From Andrena cerasifolii (lineage: Eukaryota > Arthropoda > Insecta > Hymenoptera > Andrenidae), in the NCBI RefSeq assembly GCF_050908995.1, contig NC_135118.1, positions 8,308,001 to 8,372,000 of the forward strand: a stretch of 64,000 bases of DNA, read 5' to 3'. Position numbers and translations under genes: made by a program. Below are positions 1-12,931 of the stretch, piece after piece. The stretch's first letter is position 1; each line of letters starts with the position of its first letter. The notes beneath the pieces are model-generated. The model did not search any database. It was not told the origin of the DNA and saw only the letters and a program-made list of their open reading frames with translations.

Positions 1-685
1 CAGGTGAAAATGCGTCGGTCGGGTATTTTGTTAATGGCAGCATATGGTTTTTAATATTTTATTTCTTGGTCTGTTTCGAGGCGATTGGAACAACTACGCG
101 GTATGGAGAGATTAAAAGTAAATTTGTAAATTGATCCCTCAAGGATTGGGAAGGTGCAAGTGGAATTAGTCAGTATGCGATCAGACAGGTCAGTAGTTCA
201 TAACGTGGGTGCGTGTTTACTACACTCCGAGTGCCATAAATACACTGCCAAAACATTTTGCTATTCGACGTATTATTAAAATATCATGATTCCGAAAATT
301 TGTTGCTTCTTTTTCGCAACAGAAATTAAGCGATTACTGGTTTTACCTTAATGCTTTTTTAGTGCTATGTGTTCCAATTGCGCAATCGTTTTAATCGCCA
401 CGAAATGGGCTACATAGTTGTTTAAAAGCACATGTTATTAACACTAGAAATACCATTGATTAGTTACTTACAAAATATATTATGCAAGGAAAATAAACCT
501 TTATTCATTTTTTTTAAATTTCTATATTGTTAAAAAATATTATACATAATATCACACATATTTATACTCCTTAGAAATACACTTTCTTCGTACATAACAA
601 TGTTAAATTTATTACCAAATTTAAAACCAGTCGTTTTCACTGGTATAATAGGTCGTGTTAAATTGAAAAAATCTAGACTGAAGTG

Positions 686-1041
686 TTAGGGATCGCCCTT
701 AAATTACGCGAGGGTAATTTTGGCGATTTCTTACTCCCTCCCCCCTCGAGTATAAGAATTCGTAAGAATTTATATTCCAACCCCTCCCCCGCATCCTTAC
801 GTAATATTTTTTGCGTTGCATTTTTCCAGTTATTAAAATTCTTTTAAAGCTCCATATGTATAATTCATTTAACTCGGTTTCGCGTTTGCGGCGAAACATC
901 GCGTTGTAGGCCACTCACATTGGGAATTAGGTTAAAAAAATATTACGCGAAACGCCAACCGACTCCTCTCCTCCTTCTAAGGAAACGTAAGAAATTCACG
1001 ACCCCCTCCAAAATCTTACGTAATTTAAGGACCACCCCTAA
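686..1041. mobile_element. Foldback repeat, TTAGGGATCG..TTAAATTACG ends
   Basis: TTAGGGATCGCCCTTAAATT is mirrored by AATTTAAGGACCACCCCTAA. The interior arms are loosely inverted (TTTCTTACTCCC and GGAAACGTAAGAAAT). The ends resemble a dispersed insect repeat with GGGATCGTCC..AAATTACG. A fragment occurs at 13691-13785. The ORFs here are repeat translations. Confidence 0.65.
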
Positions 1042-1688
1042 TACTTACGTGCTTGCATCTAAAAGAAACCAACCCGAGCACGTGATGTCACAAGATCAAA
1101 TAATCTCTAAAGCAACAAACAATTCATATTCCACTTAAATATTTTTTTGGAGATAAATAATTTGTAAGATTCTCAATTTTATGGCCTGAATAGCAGACTT
1201 TGCTTATCGCGTTCCTGTCATTAACCTATTCTGAGAAATTCCCCCGCGCACTCCATAAAACGACGTACATCCTTCGCGTTTCTTACTTCCTTTCGATCGG
1301 CGCAGTTAATTTGAAGAAGTTACCAGGCAGTAAATTGGCGGCACTAATATAATTACGGGTTAAAGTTCGATCGTGTCTACCATCTACGGCGATAAATTGG
1401 TAGCTCGGCGGGGACGCGAGATCATTAAAAGGATTACGCAATGACTCACAATAATTGTAGAATATGTACGCTTGCTGCGTCTATGATAAGGCACTATCGT
1501 TTTGGCGGGTCTCTTCTTCGCGGCCTTGAATTCCGTTAAAGGTTCCCCGCGATTATCGGTACTCGAGCCGCCATCTCGAGCGCGAACAACGTCCACGGTT
1601 AGGGTTTTCACCGAATGCGAGCGAACACATTCGAAATATACACTCGGCCACGTTGCTCTTCCAGGAGATCCATTAATACCGTTGCAAG

Positions 1689-1803
1689 ATATATTAAGGA
1701 GGTTCGATACCGGAGCAAAAATAATGAGAAAAATTTGAAAAGTGTGTCGATCTAATGTCCAAAGTGTAGTCCGCGTTGTGTCAAAATTTCAAGTCGATTG
1801 ACA
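1689..1803 (+). repeat. Dispersed repeat, copy 1
   Basis: Contains AAGGAGGTTCGATACCGGAG and GTGTAGTCCGCGTTGTGTCA. The same 115 bp occurs inverted at 31198-31311, about 85% identical by eye. Type unknown. Confidence 0.8.
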
Positions 1804-4800
1804 GCACGGTTTATGAAAAAATTGAAATCAAAGTTGCGCTCTTATACACAGGCTGTTATGGGAGAAGCGATAAAGTTTCTATAAAATGTTACACAGAGTC
1901 CTTAAAAATAGTGAGAAAGTCCTAAAAAATATTGCAATGAAAATCTTAAGTGTTCCTATGAAATTCTAAAAAAAAAAATTGGACATTTACCGTACGGTTT
2001 ATTAGATAATTGAATAAATAGACAGCAATGTGCTCGTATTTTTGGAACCGCCTGAAGGAACCGTTTGAAACGTGGCAACGCTGTACGCCAGGTAGTCATC
2101 TATACAGTGTATACTTGTACAAAGGGTGCAGTAAAAATTTGTAAAAACACTACCAAGCTGTAAACATGCATTTAGCAATTTGTTGCGAACCAGTAAGAAC
2201 GCACAAAGGGACGCCACAAGTGTAAAGTGGAAAGAGAAAAAAAAAGATGGACGCAAAGCGACGTTGCCGCATTTCGCTCGCACATTTTACGCTACTTTAA
2301 ATAAAAATATTATATTTCTAACTGCATTAAACATACTTTTTGTTTAATTGAATTCCAAAACAAAGTATATAGTAATAATTTGATTAGGAATAGACATGTA
2401 AATAACATTTTTGTCTACATCATTTTTTTTTATCTAAGATTGGTATCACTGCAGAGCTCTCATGTATAAGCACAGGCTTACCCCTCTCGCCGCCTGCCCG
2501 GCAAGTGGGGTATCGAACCTCCTTAAATCGTCACATCCTCGTATTATCTACAGATGCTTCTTCCTTTTTCAATTTTCTGCGCAATCGGCAGGACAAACAT
2601 ACCCTGTCAAAGTCATCTTTCTACTCTCTGCGCAATTTGTCCTAAATCTCACCTGCTTTCCTGCTCCATCGTTCCGATACTCCCGAGCTTCGTCAAATGA
2701 GATTTTCTCATACGAACAGGTACACTTCGCTTTCTCCTCACGGAAAACGAGGGGAAATAAAATACACAGAGACATTTATTCTGACTTAGCATACGTACCG
2801 ACGAAACTTGTAGGATGATCCGATATTTATCAGAAGTAGTGATCGATATCCGTGGCCGAGTGCGCGCAGCGTAACTCGCGTGGTCATCGACGATAACGCC
2901 GCTCACTCCACAGCCACGTCAATTGTGCCTCTTGCAACAACAACAAAGTACTGTTTACTGTACGCCAGATACGCTGGCGAAATTCTTTTTATCGCGCGTA
3001 CGAGCCTCGAACAAAATCCTCGCTCCCGATTAACAATAAAACGCCTTATCGATGGCAGAGCGGGCGTTAATCGTCCCCGCCGTTTCGGATAGATTGCGTA
3101 CTACCGGGAGCGTTGCAGCAATCCCGCGGGGAGCTCGTCGGCAACGCCGTTATCGCCTTATCAATCGGCTCTTTAATTAACTCGAGCGCGATACGCTTTT
3201 GTACGACGATAATCTACCCGCGTTGCGCGTTGTTTATATGTAGGTAGCTGGTGGACGAAGAAGTAAGGGAGACCTTTCAAGGGAGACCTTTCTGTGGCTC
3301 GCAACTGGTACAGTAGCGTCGCGTGTTAATAGTTACCAGAATTTTTCCTAGAGTTTCCTTCGCCTGGACTATATTTTTTAAAGCAACGTTATTGCTTTCG
3401 CGAAACAATAATTTGTCGGCAAGGAGGAATTGCGGAGCTTGCGGCAAGAAGGGTGCAGGCTTTATCAACTTCGAGTAAATTAGAAAAAAAAAAACAGTAC
3501 AATGAGATTTAGAGGAGAAATTAATATTAAAAAGAGAGCAGTTTTTATTTTTATTTATTTGCAATAAATCGTGCACCAAACGGTGTAGAATTTTTTTTTT
3601 TACGTATATTACACGTCGTGATTCAATAACTGTGAAAAATGAAGCTCACCCCCTCTCGCTGCACGTCCCTGAATTATTAAAAAGAAGTGCAACTTCCCGT
3701 TTGTGCGCGGTCTCGTATCAGTTCCTCGTTTGATAAACAATGTTAATTTAAAATTAGGAATCGAGCTTGTTTCGACTAAACAAATATTATTAATTGGCAC
3801 TACGATCGCCGAAGGAGCTTGTAAAGATTTGTCGAGGGCACACATTGAATCATCGAGCGGCTGATGTAGCAGCTCTGATGGAGGATTCGTTATCTTTATT
3901 CTATTTTACTTTATTTTATACACACGGCTGTGACCTTATTGGAATACAAATGCAAGCTAAAACAACAAAGTGCAGATATAGAATTATCTTCCCATATTCC
4001 TGCCAATTTATTCGCGTCGACGCTCGAGGCGTGTTTACTTTAATCCCCCGCCGATTTTACGATCTCGCTGCTGTGCCTTCTCTAGCTGCCGTAGCTACCG
4101 CGTGTCTATGTATATTTCGTAAATATTCATTTGGCAGAGAAGACCCTCGTTTGAAGAATACAGAATTAGACATAAAAGACGGGCGAATGTGTGCGTGTGA
4201 AATACCAGTCGCGAGGCCACGAAGGTGTCTCATCTGAAATGGCCCCCCCGGATCATGTTCTTTTCATCCTGTTTGAAATTGGATGAATGTAGGGATTAAA
4301 TCACGGTATATGGTATCGTATACGAATATCGAATACATACATACGCGGGGCTATCGAACAAGAGGGAAAAGAGGGGCGGCGGGACGTTCTCCGCAGAACT
4401 TGGGGAACTGCGCATCTCGGTGAAACATTGATGACGCACTCATTTCGTGATCCACCTTGTCCTCTACCTAGGACATTGCGTTCTTGGTTGCCATCCATCG
4501 GCTATCGCGGTTGCGTCGTTAATCCACTACACTGGGAGCTTTGTAAACAAAGCTAGAAAAACATCGCCGCCGAGGGTAAAATAGAGCGCCGGTTGCGCAC
4601 GAGGAAGGCGCAATCGCGTAGCAAGAAACTTCGCCATTCCAGCGATTATTATGTTATTATACTTCTTCTATATGCGGCAGACCGCTAGAAATAAGAAAAT
4701 TGTAAAAAAAAAATAAAGCTAAAGCTTTCACAGAAATCAGTATGACACAGAGTTTACTCTGTTTTTCTTTCTCAGAAGTTAACACGGCCCATTCGTGGCT

Positions 4801-5459
4801 TGCTTAATTCGGGGAAAGAATTTAATGACAGGAGTTAAAGGATTTGGATGTACAAGTTTTTTACCCTAGATTAAGAAACTATTCTGCGAGTGACGTTCTT
4901 ACTAAACATTCGTAAGAAACGCGACTTTGAAACAAAATACAAATATTTTCGTGAAAATATACAGGGGTGGGCGGGGACAAACGTAACATTTTTTACATTC
5001 GGCCTAGCTGCCAATTACCTCTTACAGATATAAAAACGAAAATTATGCCTTAAGATAGCGCGTTTCTTGGTCTATCATTTGACAGCAAATTCAGCCTTCC
5101 GTGATGAGTAGTTAAAGAGTTATGGCAATTTTCCGCGGTGACTGTCATTGTTACTTTTTTGTCCTGCAGGGGTAGGACGAAAGTAATACTAATTATTTCG
5201 AGTAGAATTAAGTAAAAACACTTATTCCAATGCAAAATAGGATTTCTTTATTATCAGAAACGATAGAAACGAACATTTAAATAAACATATTTTAAGCAGG
5301 TACCTAACGATAAAAAAGCATAACCAGCTTCAAACGTTTCTTTGATACTGTGGATTTGATTTAATATCGAATCTCGTGTAACGGCCCCAAAAGTAACTAA
5401 TATTTATGATTTTTTAAAAAAAAACTATTGTTAATATTGGAGTCAACTCTTTTGGGATA
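1804..5459. other. No gene recognised
   Basis: Mixed-composition sequence with scattered short ORFs. None has a recognisable domain and no RNA gene or delimited repeat was found, apart from a short duplicated GGGAGACCTTT near 3269-3292. Confidence 0.5.
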
Positions 5460-5489
5460 TAGGGGAGACCGGGGCAAAGTGGGACGAAA
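5460..5489. mobile_element. Terminal motif TAGGGGAGACCGGGGCAAAG
   Basis: A one-ended match to termini of elements beginning TAGGGGAGACCGGG, also at 22194 and, in variant form, at 38986. CCACTTTACCCCATATA at 5649 may be the opposite side; the full element is not delimited. Confidence 0.45.
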
Positions 5490-6504
5490 AATGTTTGAAG
5501 TCGAATAAAATTTTTCCCTTTCATTAAAAATGTGTGAAAATAGATTTATAATATAATTTGAACATTACTATTGATAAATGGCGAATATCAATACTTAAAA
5601 TAAACTTAAAGTATATTAAAATTCAACTTGAAAAGAAAATGCAAAATCGACCACTTTACCCCATATATGCACATAATAAAAGAAATAGTTTCTTATTAGT
5701 TTTCTTTCATGCAACCTGACACAATCCCCATTTGGGACTTTTTCAAAAATATCGAATATTATCAAAACGAAACATAAGTTGAATATAATTATACTGTTAC
5801 TCAACTTTTTGTCCATATTTATATAACTTATCCGGCTAACAATTTAAAAAAAATAAATAAATTAGCAGTTAATGGGTTAAGAGATCAGAAAGCGATAAAA
5901 AACGGAACGTTTTTTATTCGACACAATAGGGACACATGTTCGTGTTATGAGCTCGGCATACTAGTTTCTTGCATTCCAAGTTACGCAACGAATGGTTAAG
6001 AAACCATGTTCTGCCATGTTGTATCTACGTCTCCAAGCAATCTACTTTCCACTGATACATTTTTGTTATAACACCGACGTGATATCAGATATTAAAGCGG
6101 CCTGATTCTAGTAGATGCTTCTATATATCCCCGTCATTGTTTGCCTTTTGCCCTTTACTTTTATGTTCTCTCCACCGCGCCTCCTCCCATCTAGTCGGTT
6201 CGTGCTGCACAATATAAGTCCGGCCTACCAGAAGCAGGTCACATTAATATTTCTTTCTAGGTCGATGCTACAAAAGCTCATATCCAATCTCGCGCAAAAC
6301 ATGGACATCCATTGCAATAATCCTATCTCATAGTTATACAAGAAAATGCCCCTTGTATTCCCATCATTTAACCCCAGACCACAAACGTTATTCAATACAC
6401 TTATTCTTCTGACACAAACGTTCGGAAACTATATTTTTACCATTATATATTGCTGCAAGTAATATGTTTGTAATAAAAATCTGTAGAATGGTAAATATTT
6501 GTGG

Positions 6505-6505
<1 letters not shown>

Positions 6506-6538
<33 letters not shown>
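6506..6538. repeat. (AT)n microsatellite
   Basis: About 33 bp of AT at the left junction of the mitochondrial insert; it grew from the AT centre of the palindrome. Confidence 0.95.
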
Positions 6539-6540
<2 letters not shown>

Positions 6541-7168
6541 ATCCAGTTTCAAAATTATAATTAAAATAATTCATCCAAAAATGTAATTTAATGTAATTCA
6601 TGAAACCTATAATAATCTACATTTTGACTTGAATTATTATTTCAATAGAATATTACAAAAATAATATATTAATAAATTCTTCAAACAGCAATACATAAAA
6701 TTTATAATAGTTACTCCTATCGTGGATTATCAATTAATTCACAAATTCCTCTAAATAAATTATAAAGCCGCCACATTTGTTAATTTTAATGATCAACATT
6801 TATTAGTCAATTCAATTTAAATCATTTTTATAATAGGGTATCTAATCCTAGTTTTTAACAAAATTTAATAAACATTAGTTAAATAAAAATTAATATAGTA
6901 ATCAAAAATATTTCACCATACTTTAATCAAATTAATTAAATATATTTATTATAAATTCATCAATTCAAAAATTAAATAGATTAATTTACAAATTTAGTTT
7001 AACCGCTGTTGCTGGCACTAAAATTACCTTTATTAAAATTAATAACTAATTCAAACTAGCATTCATTATTAAATCAAATCTCTACACATTAAACTAAATA
7101 ATCACTATATAAGCAATTTCAATTTAAAATCTACATTTATAGATCAATTAATTCAACTAATCTTTAAT
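6539..7168 (-). pseudogene. rrnS: NUMT: partial mitochondrial 12S rRNA gene
   Basis: The - strand reads AAACTAGGATTAGATACCCT (about 6834-6853), the universal conserved 12S block, and GTGCCAGCAACAGCGGTTA (7000-7018), the 530-loop equivalent. Their order and spacing (about 150 bp) are right for insect 12S. The ~630-bp piece covers the middle of the gene; both gene ends are missing. It is strongly AT-rich, as in Hymenoptera, and is flanked by nuclear palindromic sequence, so it is a nuclear insertion rather than a mitochondrial contig. Confidence 0.93.
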
Positions 7169-7300
7169 GTGGTAATATATATATTACCACAAATATTTAC
7201 CATTCTACAGATTTTTATTTTTATGGCCCAATACTGTAGATTCTATCTTTGATTAACAGTTTTATATTGCAAACATATTACTTGGAGCAATTAGTACACA

Positions 7301-8020
7301 TTAAGGGGTGTCTCTAGTATGACGCGACGGCCTCAAAGGAAGGCGATATTTGGGGATATTTTTAAAGAGAAAGCATTAATATTATATTAATTAAAAACTT
7401 GATCTCAATATTTGTACATATTTACAAAACATTTTTAAAAAACATTCAGTTCAAAATGCAACTGTAGCTCCGAGTTGCGGGCTAATAATCAGAGCGCTTT
7501 AGAAGAAAGTCTGTCCTCGGCGCACACGATTGTGTTGTTGCTGCTGGCTGATAAACAAAAATCAGGAATATTCTTAATCTATATCTGTGTAGTTATCGTT
7601 GGGCCAACGGCAAACGAAGCATAACGATAAGTAACAGAATGGCGACTTTTTAAAGAAAAGACCCTGATTTCTGCGAAAAAACGGTAGTTTCTTAGGTGCC
7701 AATAGTTTATTTTAGCAAATATTAACTTGGTTTTAAGCCGAACAAAAATAATGTATTCCACAAGCATGTCATACCAATCTCAAGTGGACTGGCTCATGAG
7801 TTTTTTTAGAAATCGCGTACGCGAGTTTTGAAAATACAGTTTTGAGAAAAACGCGTTTAAAATTTTAGGTAGTTTTTTTTGAAAAAAAAAAATTTTAAAT
7901 GTCTTAATATGTACAAATATAGGCATAAAGCTTTTAACTACTACAATTTGAAGGTTTCTCTTAAAAAAGATCGCAAGTATCGCATTCTTTTCAGGCCGTC
8001 ACAATAGGGAGACCCCTTAA
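7301..8020. mobile_element. TTAA-bounded element, TTAAGGGGTGTCTCTAG family
   Basis: Left end TTAAGGGGTGTCTCTAGTAT, then GACGCGACGGCC. The right end reads on the other strand TTAAGGGGTCTCCCTATTGT, then GACGGCCTGAAAAGAATGCG. Both sides are TTAA. The halves are diverged inverted copies (TTTGTACATATT shared). A one-ended relative lies at 53063. It abuts the NUMT-bearing palindrome. Confidence 0.8.
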
Positions 8021-8770
8021 TGCCCCATGCTTACAAATAACGCAGAAAGTAGTTGTCACTCTGCCAAAAGCTTTGTCATTGTAAAAATGACGAGCCTTTG
8101 TGTTGTCCTAGTGTTAAAGAAATTAACGACCCGTTGCCAGTCAGCCACGTCGTGTTGCATTTCGTTCCACCTTTGGATTTTCCAGGACTCGCACCTTTAT
8201 CCTCGCGTTCTCGCATTCTTAGCGCATAGAAGAATCGGGAACCGAAGAGATAACCGTAAAGCAGAGCTAATGATAAGTATCGACGGTGGCCGATGTACGT
8301 TTCCGCGAACGGAAGGCACTCCTCTAAATCTGAGCTGCGTCTCCTTGCGCAACAGGTTCAAGGTCCTACCGCAACCTCTCTCTCGTCCTACCGCAACGTT
8401 TGTTCCGCCGGTGTTCCCGCATTCAACCGAGCGTCTTTCTCCTTCCAAACCCCCGGTCCTGTACCTGGCCGAAACACCTGACGAGACTATTGCGTTGGAC
8501 CTGCGCGCTCTGCTCTCCGCCTTTCGTCTTCTCCATCGTTCCTGCGGCTACCTCGAGTCCATCTAGCGATACACATCGTGTAGGGATATTAGTTTTCTTG
8601 CGTTCAGGTGGGCGAAGTATGCACACTCGTTCGCCTGCGGTGGATTCTTCAGAACGATCAGAGAATATCGAGTTCGGAGAATTAAACTTAACGCGTTCCG
8701 TGACACGATGGAGATTCAGATTTTTTGCAGGACTGTGAAAAGTGACGAGAAAAAGTAAATAGTTAACTAA

Positions 8771-9160
8771 CAAGGGAACATCCTGAACCCGGAAAATTAA
8801 AAAGTTCTGAAACTTTGTGAAAATGTAGGGAAGCTTCTCCTGATTACAACGCAATTTTTCTTTGCTGCCCAAATTCACTGTAAAATTTTATGTTGTAACT
8901 CGTGAACTGTAAAGTAACTTTTTTCTACCAAATGATAGATCTAATTAAAAGAAGTAACTTTTGTGTTGAAACTTTTTTTCTATCTCTTCCAGTTCGCGAA
9001 TTATAACAGAAGATCAATAAGTAGCCGAATTTTCAGGGGTTAATTTCACCCCCTTCTAGTGAATTTGGGCAGCAAAGAAAAATTGCGCTGTAATCAAGAG
9101 GAAATTCCCTACATGTTCACAAAGTTTCAGAATTTTTTTCGAGTTCGGGATCTTCCCTTG
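8771..9160. mobile_element. Foldback MITE, CAAGGGAACATCC family, copy 1
   Basis: Ends CAAGGGAACATCCTGAACCC and GAGTTCGGGATCTTCCCTTG are inverted. Inside, AACGCAATTTTTCTTTGCTG mirrors CAGCAAAGAAAAATTGCGCT, and GATAGATCTAATTAAAAG lies centrally. A second copy is at 44885-45313. Confidence 0.85.
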
Positions 9161-9290
9161 TAAGTTCTTTTGAAGTTCTGCATTAAGTTCAAGTTAGTTA
9201 AGTCTTGTTGTTGTTGACTTTGTTAGGTATTCATTCAGCGGACAGGTCGTAGTTAAAATTTTCGCAAGAAAAATAGAGTACCTAATAATC

Positions 9291-9481
9291 AATGGCGCAC
9301 CCAGAGGGAGGCAAGGGGCGGTACCTGGCACCCCCCAAAGGAAAAACGAGGTTAATTTACCCTCGACTAAAGTACCTAATTCAAGAGCTTTGTAAAAAGA
9401 AAAGAAAGCTGGATTTTATTCCTTAAATAAAATATCATATTCACCTAATGAATTTTATTGAATTTGCATTAAAAATATTTT
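9291..9481. mobile_element. hAT-like MITE relative, partial
   Basis: It starts AATGGCGCACCCAGAGGG and shares GCTGGATTTTATTCC and TTGAATTTGCATTAAAAATA with the MITE at 55776-56004. The right end is not clear. Confidence 0.6.
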
Positions 9482-10035
9482 TGGCTGTACTTCCGAATGG
9501 CCCCAGTGGCCGATCGACACGAGATTTGTTTGGGAGGGTGTTTGGACTCTAAATCGAAAATTGTTGCTTCGGCAATTTATTAGTTTACGAGATATTAATA
9601 AAAAGCTTTTAGTATTTCTGTTGACTTATTCCGACATTACGCATTCCACTTTCCAACTTGTTCTCCGGATATTAGTATCGGCTGGGGCTAGATTAGTGCG
9701 GGGGTCGCGTAAAGCGATGTAAGTTTGGAGATTTCAACCAGAAACTTGGAGATGCGATGCATCCTATTATACAGGGTGGACACCTCTTACTTTATTAAGG
9801 CAATACTCTAGGGGGGTGATTCTACAGGCCAAAATAAGCCAAAAATATACAATACAATGTTTTAATATCGCGCTTCGTTTTCGAGAAAGTTGGCTTTGAA
9901 TTTCAGCTAAATATTCATGTCGTTTAAGCGCCTGAGGGGCACGCGGAGGTAAGGGGAACGCGTCCAGCTGTCCGTAGGACAAATTGGGGGAGGGCAGGAT
10001 GAAACCCCGTTAGGGCTACGTATATACAGTCCAAA

Positions 10036-10118
10036 AAAATAATTTGTAAAAAAATTAAGAATAATTTGTAAAAAAAATTAAGAATAATTTGTAAAAAAAA
10101 TTAAGAATAATTTTTTTT
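10036..10118. repeat. Tandem repeat, ~24-bp unit, 3.5 copies
   Basis: The unit AATTAAGAATAATTTGTAAA plus A's is repeated with only A-run length variation. Confidence 0.92.
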
Positions 10119-10957
10119 AATATTTCGGAAACTAATAAATTCCCGAAGCTACAATTTTAGATTCTGGGTCCACACCCCCTCCCCACAAATCTCGCGTCGA
10201 TCAGCCACTGTGGCCATTCGGAAGTATATCCATATTTCGATTCCTTCAACTCGCCTCCCCCAAAGATTAAATCCCGAGTGCGCGGCTGTTAATAATAGAA
10301 CATTAGAGCTACTACTTCCGCTCCCATGCCACTTTTTCAAACTCTGACTATTCCTTCCAAGGCCTTTCTCGATACTTCAGCAATATGAAGCCCGCATGAG
10401 GAACAAACGAGATACTCCACCTAAACAGCAACATTACACCAGACGTCCGACTTATATAACGCACTAAGCTTCTCAAATATTTGAATAGCTAGCGATAAAG
10501 TGGCTCGAGGTGAATCTCGAATAGTCTCGAGCAATCTACGTACACGACGCGCACATACAAGGTGTATCCGAGCGCGGCGTGCAAACGAGCGTAAGTATAC
10601 GCAGCAGCCATTCCGTCGAGCCGAAGGTTACCAGCACGGTCGCTCCGATTTTCCCTGTTCCTGAGATTCAAGCGTTCCCACCGCACGGAAAATTGCACGA
10701 CGGAGCGGGCTACGTTTCCACCGGCCGTGGAAGTTTCCTCTCGTTTCGTGCAGCCCTGGTAGATAACAGCTGAAAGACGGTAGCCTTCAAGCGTTCCGCT
10801 CCGCGACGTAAGAATTTTCACGCGCCACGTAACGCGTCGCGGGAAGCCCGCGGACCTTTGGGAGCGCGAAAATGACCGTGGTTCCCCGCGGTCGATCAAA
10901 TCCATCCTTGTTCGCGAAACCTGGTCATTTAGATCGTAGCGAAGAAGCTTGTCCATC

Positions 10958-11303
10958 GCATAACTTTTTTAGAATTGGTCCAAACGACTTGAGTTTTTTT
11001 GAGAAGCTAGAAGGATTCGTTTGCTAACTGACGTATTTGGTTATTTTGAAAAAAATTGTATTTGGTCGGAATAGTGAAAAGAATAGTAAAGGTCGATTTT
11101 TAAACTTTTTTTTATGAGATTGTAATGAAAATTTAAAAAAAACCGTTTGTAGATTGCAGTAAGTTGTATACGTGCCTAAAATTTCATGAAAATCGGTTAA
11201 CGTTGCTCCGAGCTACAAACGTTTAAAGATCGCAGAATGAGGTCGGGAATCGTTGATTTCGGGAATTTTCGCGATTCCGAATATTAATGCGAGATACACT
11301 GTA
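10958..11303. mobile_element. Mariner/Tc1-like MITE, copy 1
   Basis: It contains GCATAACTTTTTTAGAATTG, GACTTGAGTTTTTTTGAGAA and TATACGTGCCTAAAATTTCA, and ends ATTAATGCGAGATACACTGTA. The TACAGTG end suggests a TA-inserting mariner-type element. It shares over 250 bp with 15966-16466; the left terminus appears lost. Confidence 0.7.
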
Positions 11304-12244
11304 GGTACGCAAAATTACAGACGACGAAGCTTTCCTCGGTGCGACTCATGGGACTTTAACTCTGTGGAACAGTTCCTTTTCCGAATCTTCTTGAGATTGC
11401 ACGTGGATTCAAATCGTGGGTAGCCGATATAATGCAGAAACCAATAAATCTTGGGTGTATTACATACTTTGAATAATACTAGGGTTTGTCGGTTTTTATT
11501 TACAAATTTGTAAAATTCGAAAACCGGTTTTTAAATTTAAAAAATACTAGAATTAATATGCAGAAATGAATTGATTATTTCATTAAAAATGTTAACATTT
11601 TGATCTGAAATCGCCTCGGACACACGCATATTGTAGTAAGTAATAGTTTTCTGTGAAACTAATCTTCATGAGTTTATATTTTTAGAAGAAAAATATTAAA
11701 TGGGATAAAGATTTATAATTTGGTATCGCCTTTTACAGGATTTATATTTTGTACAGATTTCAGTTATTTTAGTATTTTTTTCTTTTGGTTTTGTATGCAG
11801 TCTATTTTATTGTGTTATACTTTTGTAATTCCATAGTATTAAGAAAACTGAAACTGTTTAAGATAAGTACAAATATTTAACTACTATTTTAATTATATTT
11901 TTTTTGTGAAAATTTGAAAATCGGTTTCACCGTCTTTTTGGGAATAATGGGATTAGAAAACCGTTTTTTTTTCAAAAGTCAGTTTTTATATAAACCCTAA
12001 ATAATACAGAACTTAGCGAGGTTGAAATTAACATAAATAAAATAAACTTCGATTATTACAGATAACAGATTCCTTTTCTCTTTTACTTTTACACAGCTGA
12101 CTTTTTACTTTCGCTCTCTGTGTCCTTCATACATCCCCAATGGTGTACACGCATACAGCGCAAGAGCGCGACACCCTCATACGGTCTTAACACCCCAGCT
12201 TTCTTTTATTCCCTACGTTACCAATCCTATCGAATTAATTTCCT

Positions 12245-12475
12245 AAAGGTGCGTATACACGACGACACTTTTGTGTGCCTTAGATCAAGTGCCTTTTGTG
12301 TCTAGCTAGAGCTAGTTCCAGTGTCATCTGTCTATCTCTAACTGCAACTCCCGCGACGATAGGTCAAATTCAGTGTCGCGGACTGCCCTAAGCACTTTCC
12401 AATCTTCCAGAATTCTTTTTGAGTGTTGCATACACTTGGTCTAGACACAAAAGTGTCGCCGTGTGGACGTACCTT
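12245..12475. mobile_element. Foldback MITE, AAAGGTGCGTATACACG ends
   Basis: AAAGGTGCGTATACACGACG, then ACACTTTTGTGT, mirrors CACAAAAGTGTCGCCGTGTG and GACGTACCTT. About 231 bp, no ORF. Confidence 0.78.
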
Positions 12476-12638
12476 CACAAATCTGAATGCAAATGCCCTA
12501 TGCAACGTCACAGTGGATGCGCAAAGAACAGAGCTCGCGGTCGACTTCAGTTCTTACAATTTCCCAGGGGGCAGTTGGTCCGATAAGTTCGAAACGTGTT
12601 CGCGCAACAAGTAGCCTCCCTTTAGCTTCTCCTTCAAA

Positions 12639-12931
12639 TTAACCCTTTAACTGGTATACTGTTTTTTTCAAACGTAACTGCTATCTTGGGGTCGTGGCAG
12701 AGCCCAAATAAAAAAGGACACAGAAATTTGTAAAGTCGACATTAGATCAACCTCTATGAATACCTATTTTGTTCGTAGGTAATGTATAAAATAATAGATA
12801 CGTAGAAAGTTAAACTATTATGATGAAATTAATTAGAAATTCAGTTTACAAACTTAGACAACCAAATATTTTGCAGCGAACCTTGCGTGCTTGGGGTCAT
12901 GACTGACCCCAGGATACAAGTTAAGGGTTAA
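12639..12931. mobile_element. TTAACCCTTAACTGG MITE, copy 1
   Basis: TTAA at both ends; starts TTAACCCTTTAACTGGTATA and ends GGATACAAGTTAAGGGTTAA. Interior blocks AAAAAAGGACACAGAAATTT and GGTAATGTATAAAATAATAG recur in the copy at 37868-38155 in the same orientation. Confidence 0.88.

Larger units (their letters stand above)
6448..7293. mobile_element. Palindromic MITE-like element, split by mitochondrial DNA
   Basis: Left arm 6448-6516 (ATTGCTGCAAGTAATATGTT, then AATCTGTAGAATGGTAAATA) is mirrored by the right arm 7169-7293 (TATTTACCATTCTACAGATT, then AACATATTACTTGGAGCAAT). The right arm has about 55 extra bases that the left lacks. The centre, TGTGGTAATATATATATTAC, is complete on the right side of the insert and partly repeated on the left. 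Confidence 0.8.

Noticed and set aside
8027..8566. 179-aa frame
   Set aside because: Overlaps good-sized frames in other phases and strand; no domain or splice context.
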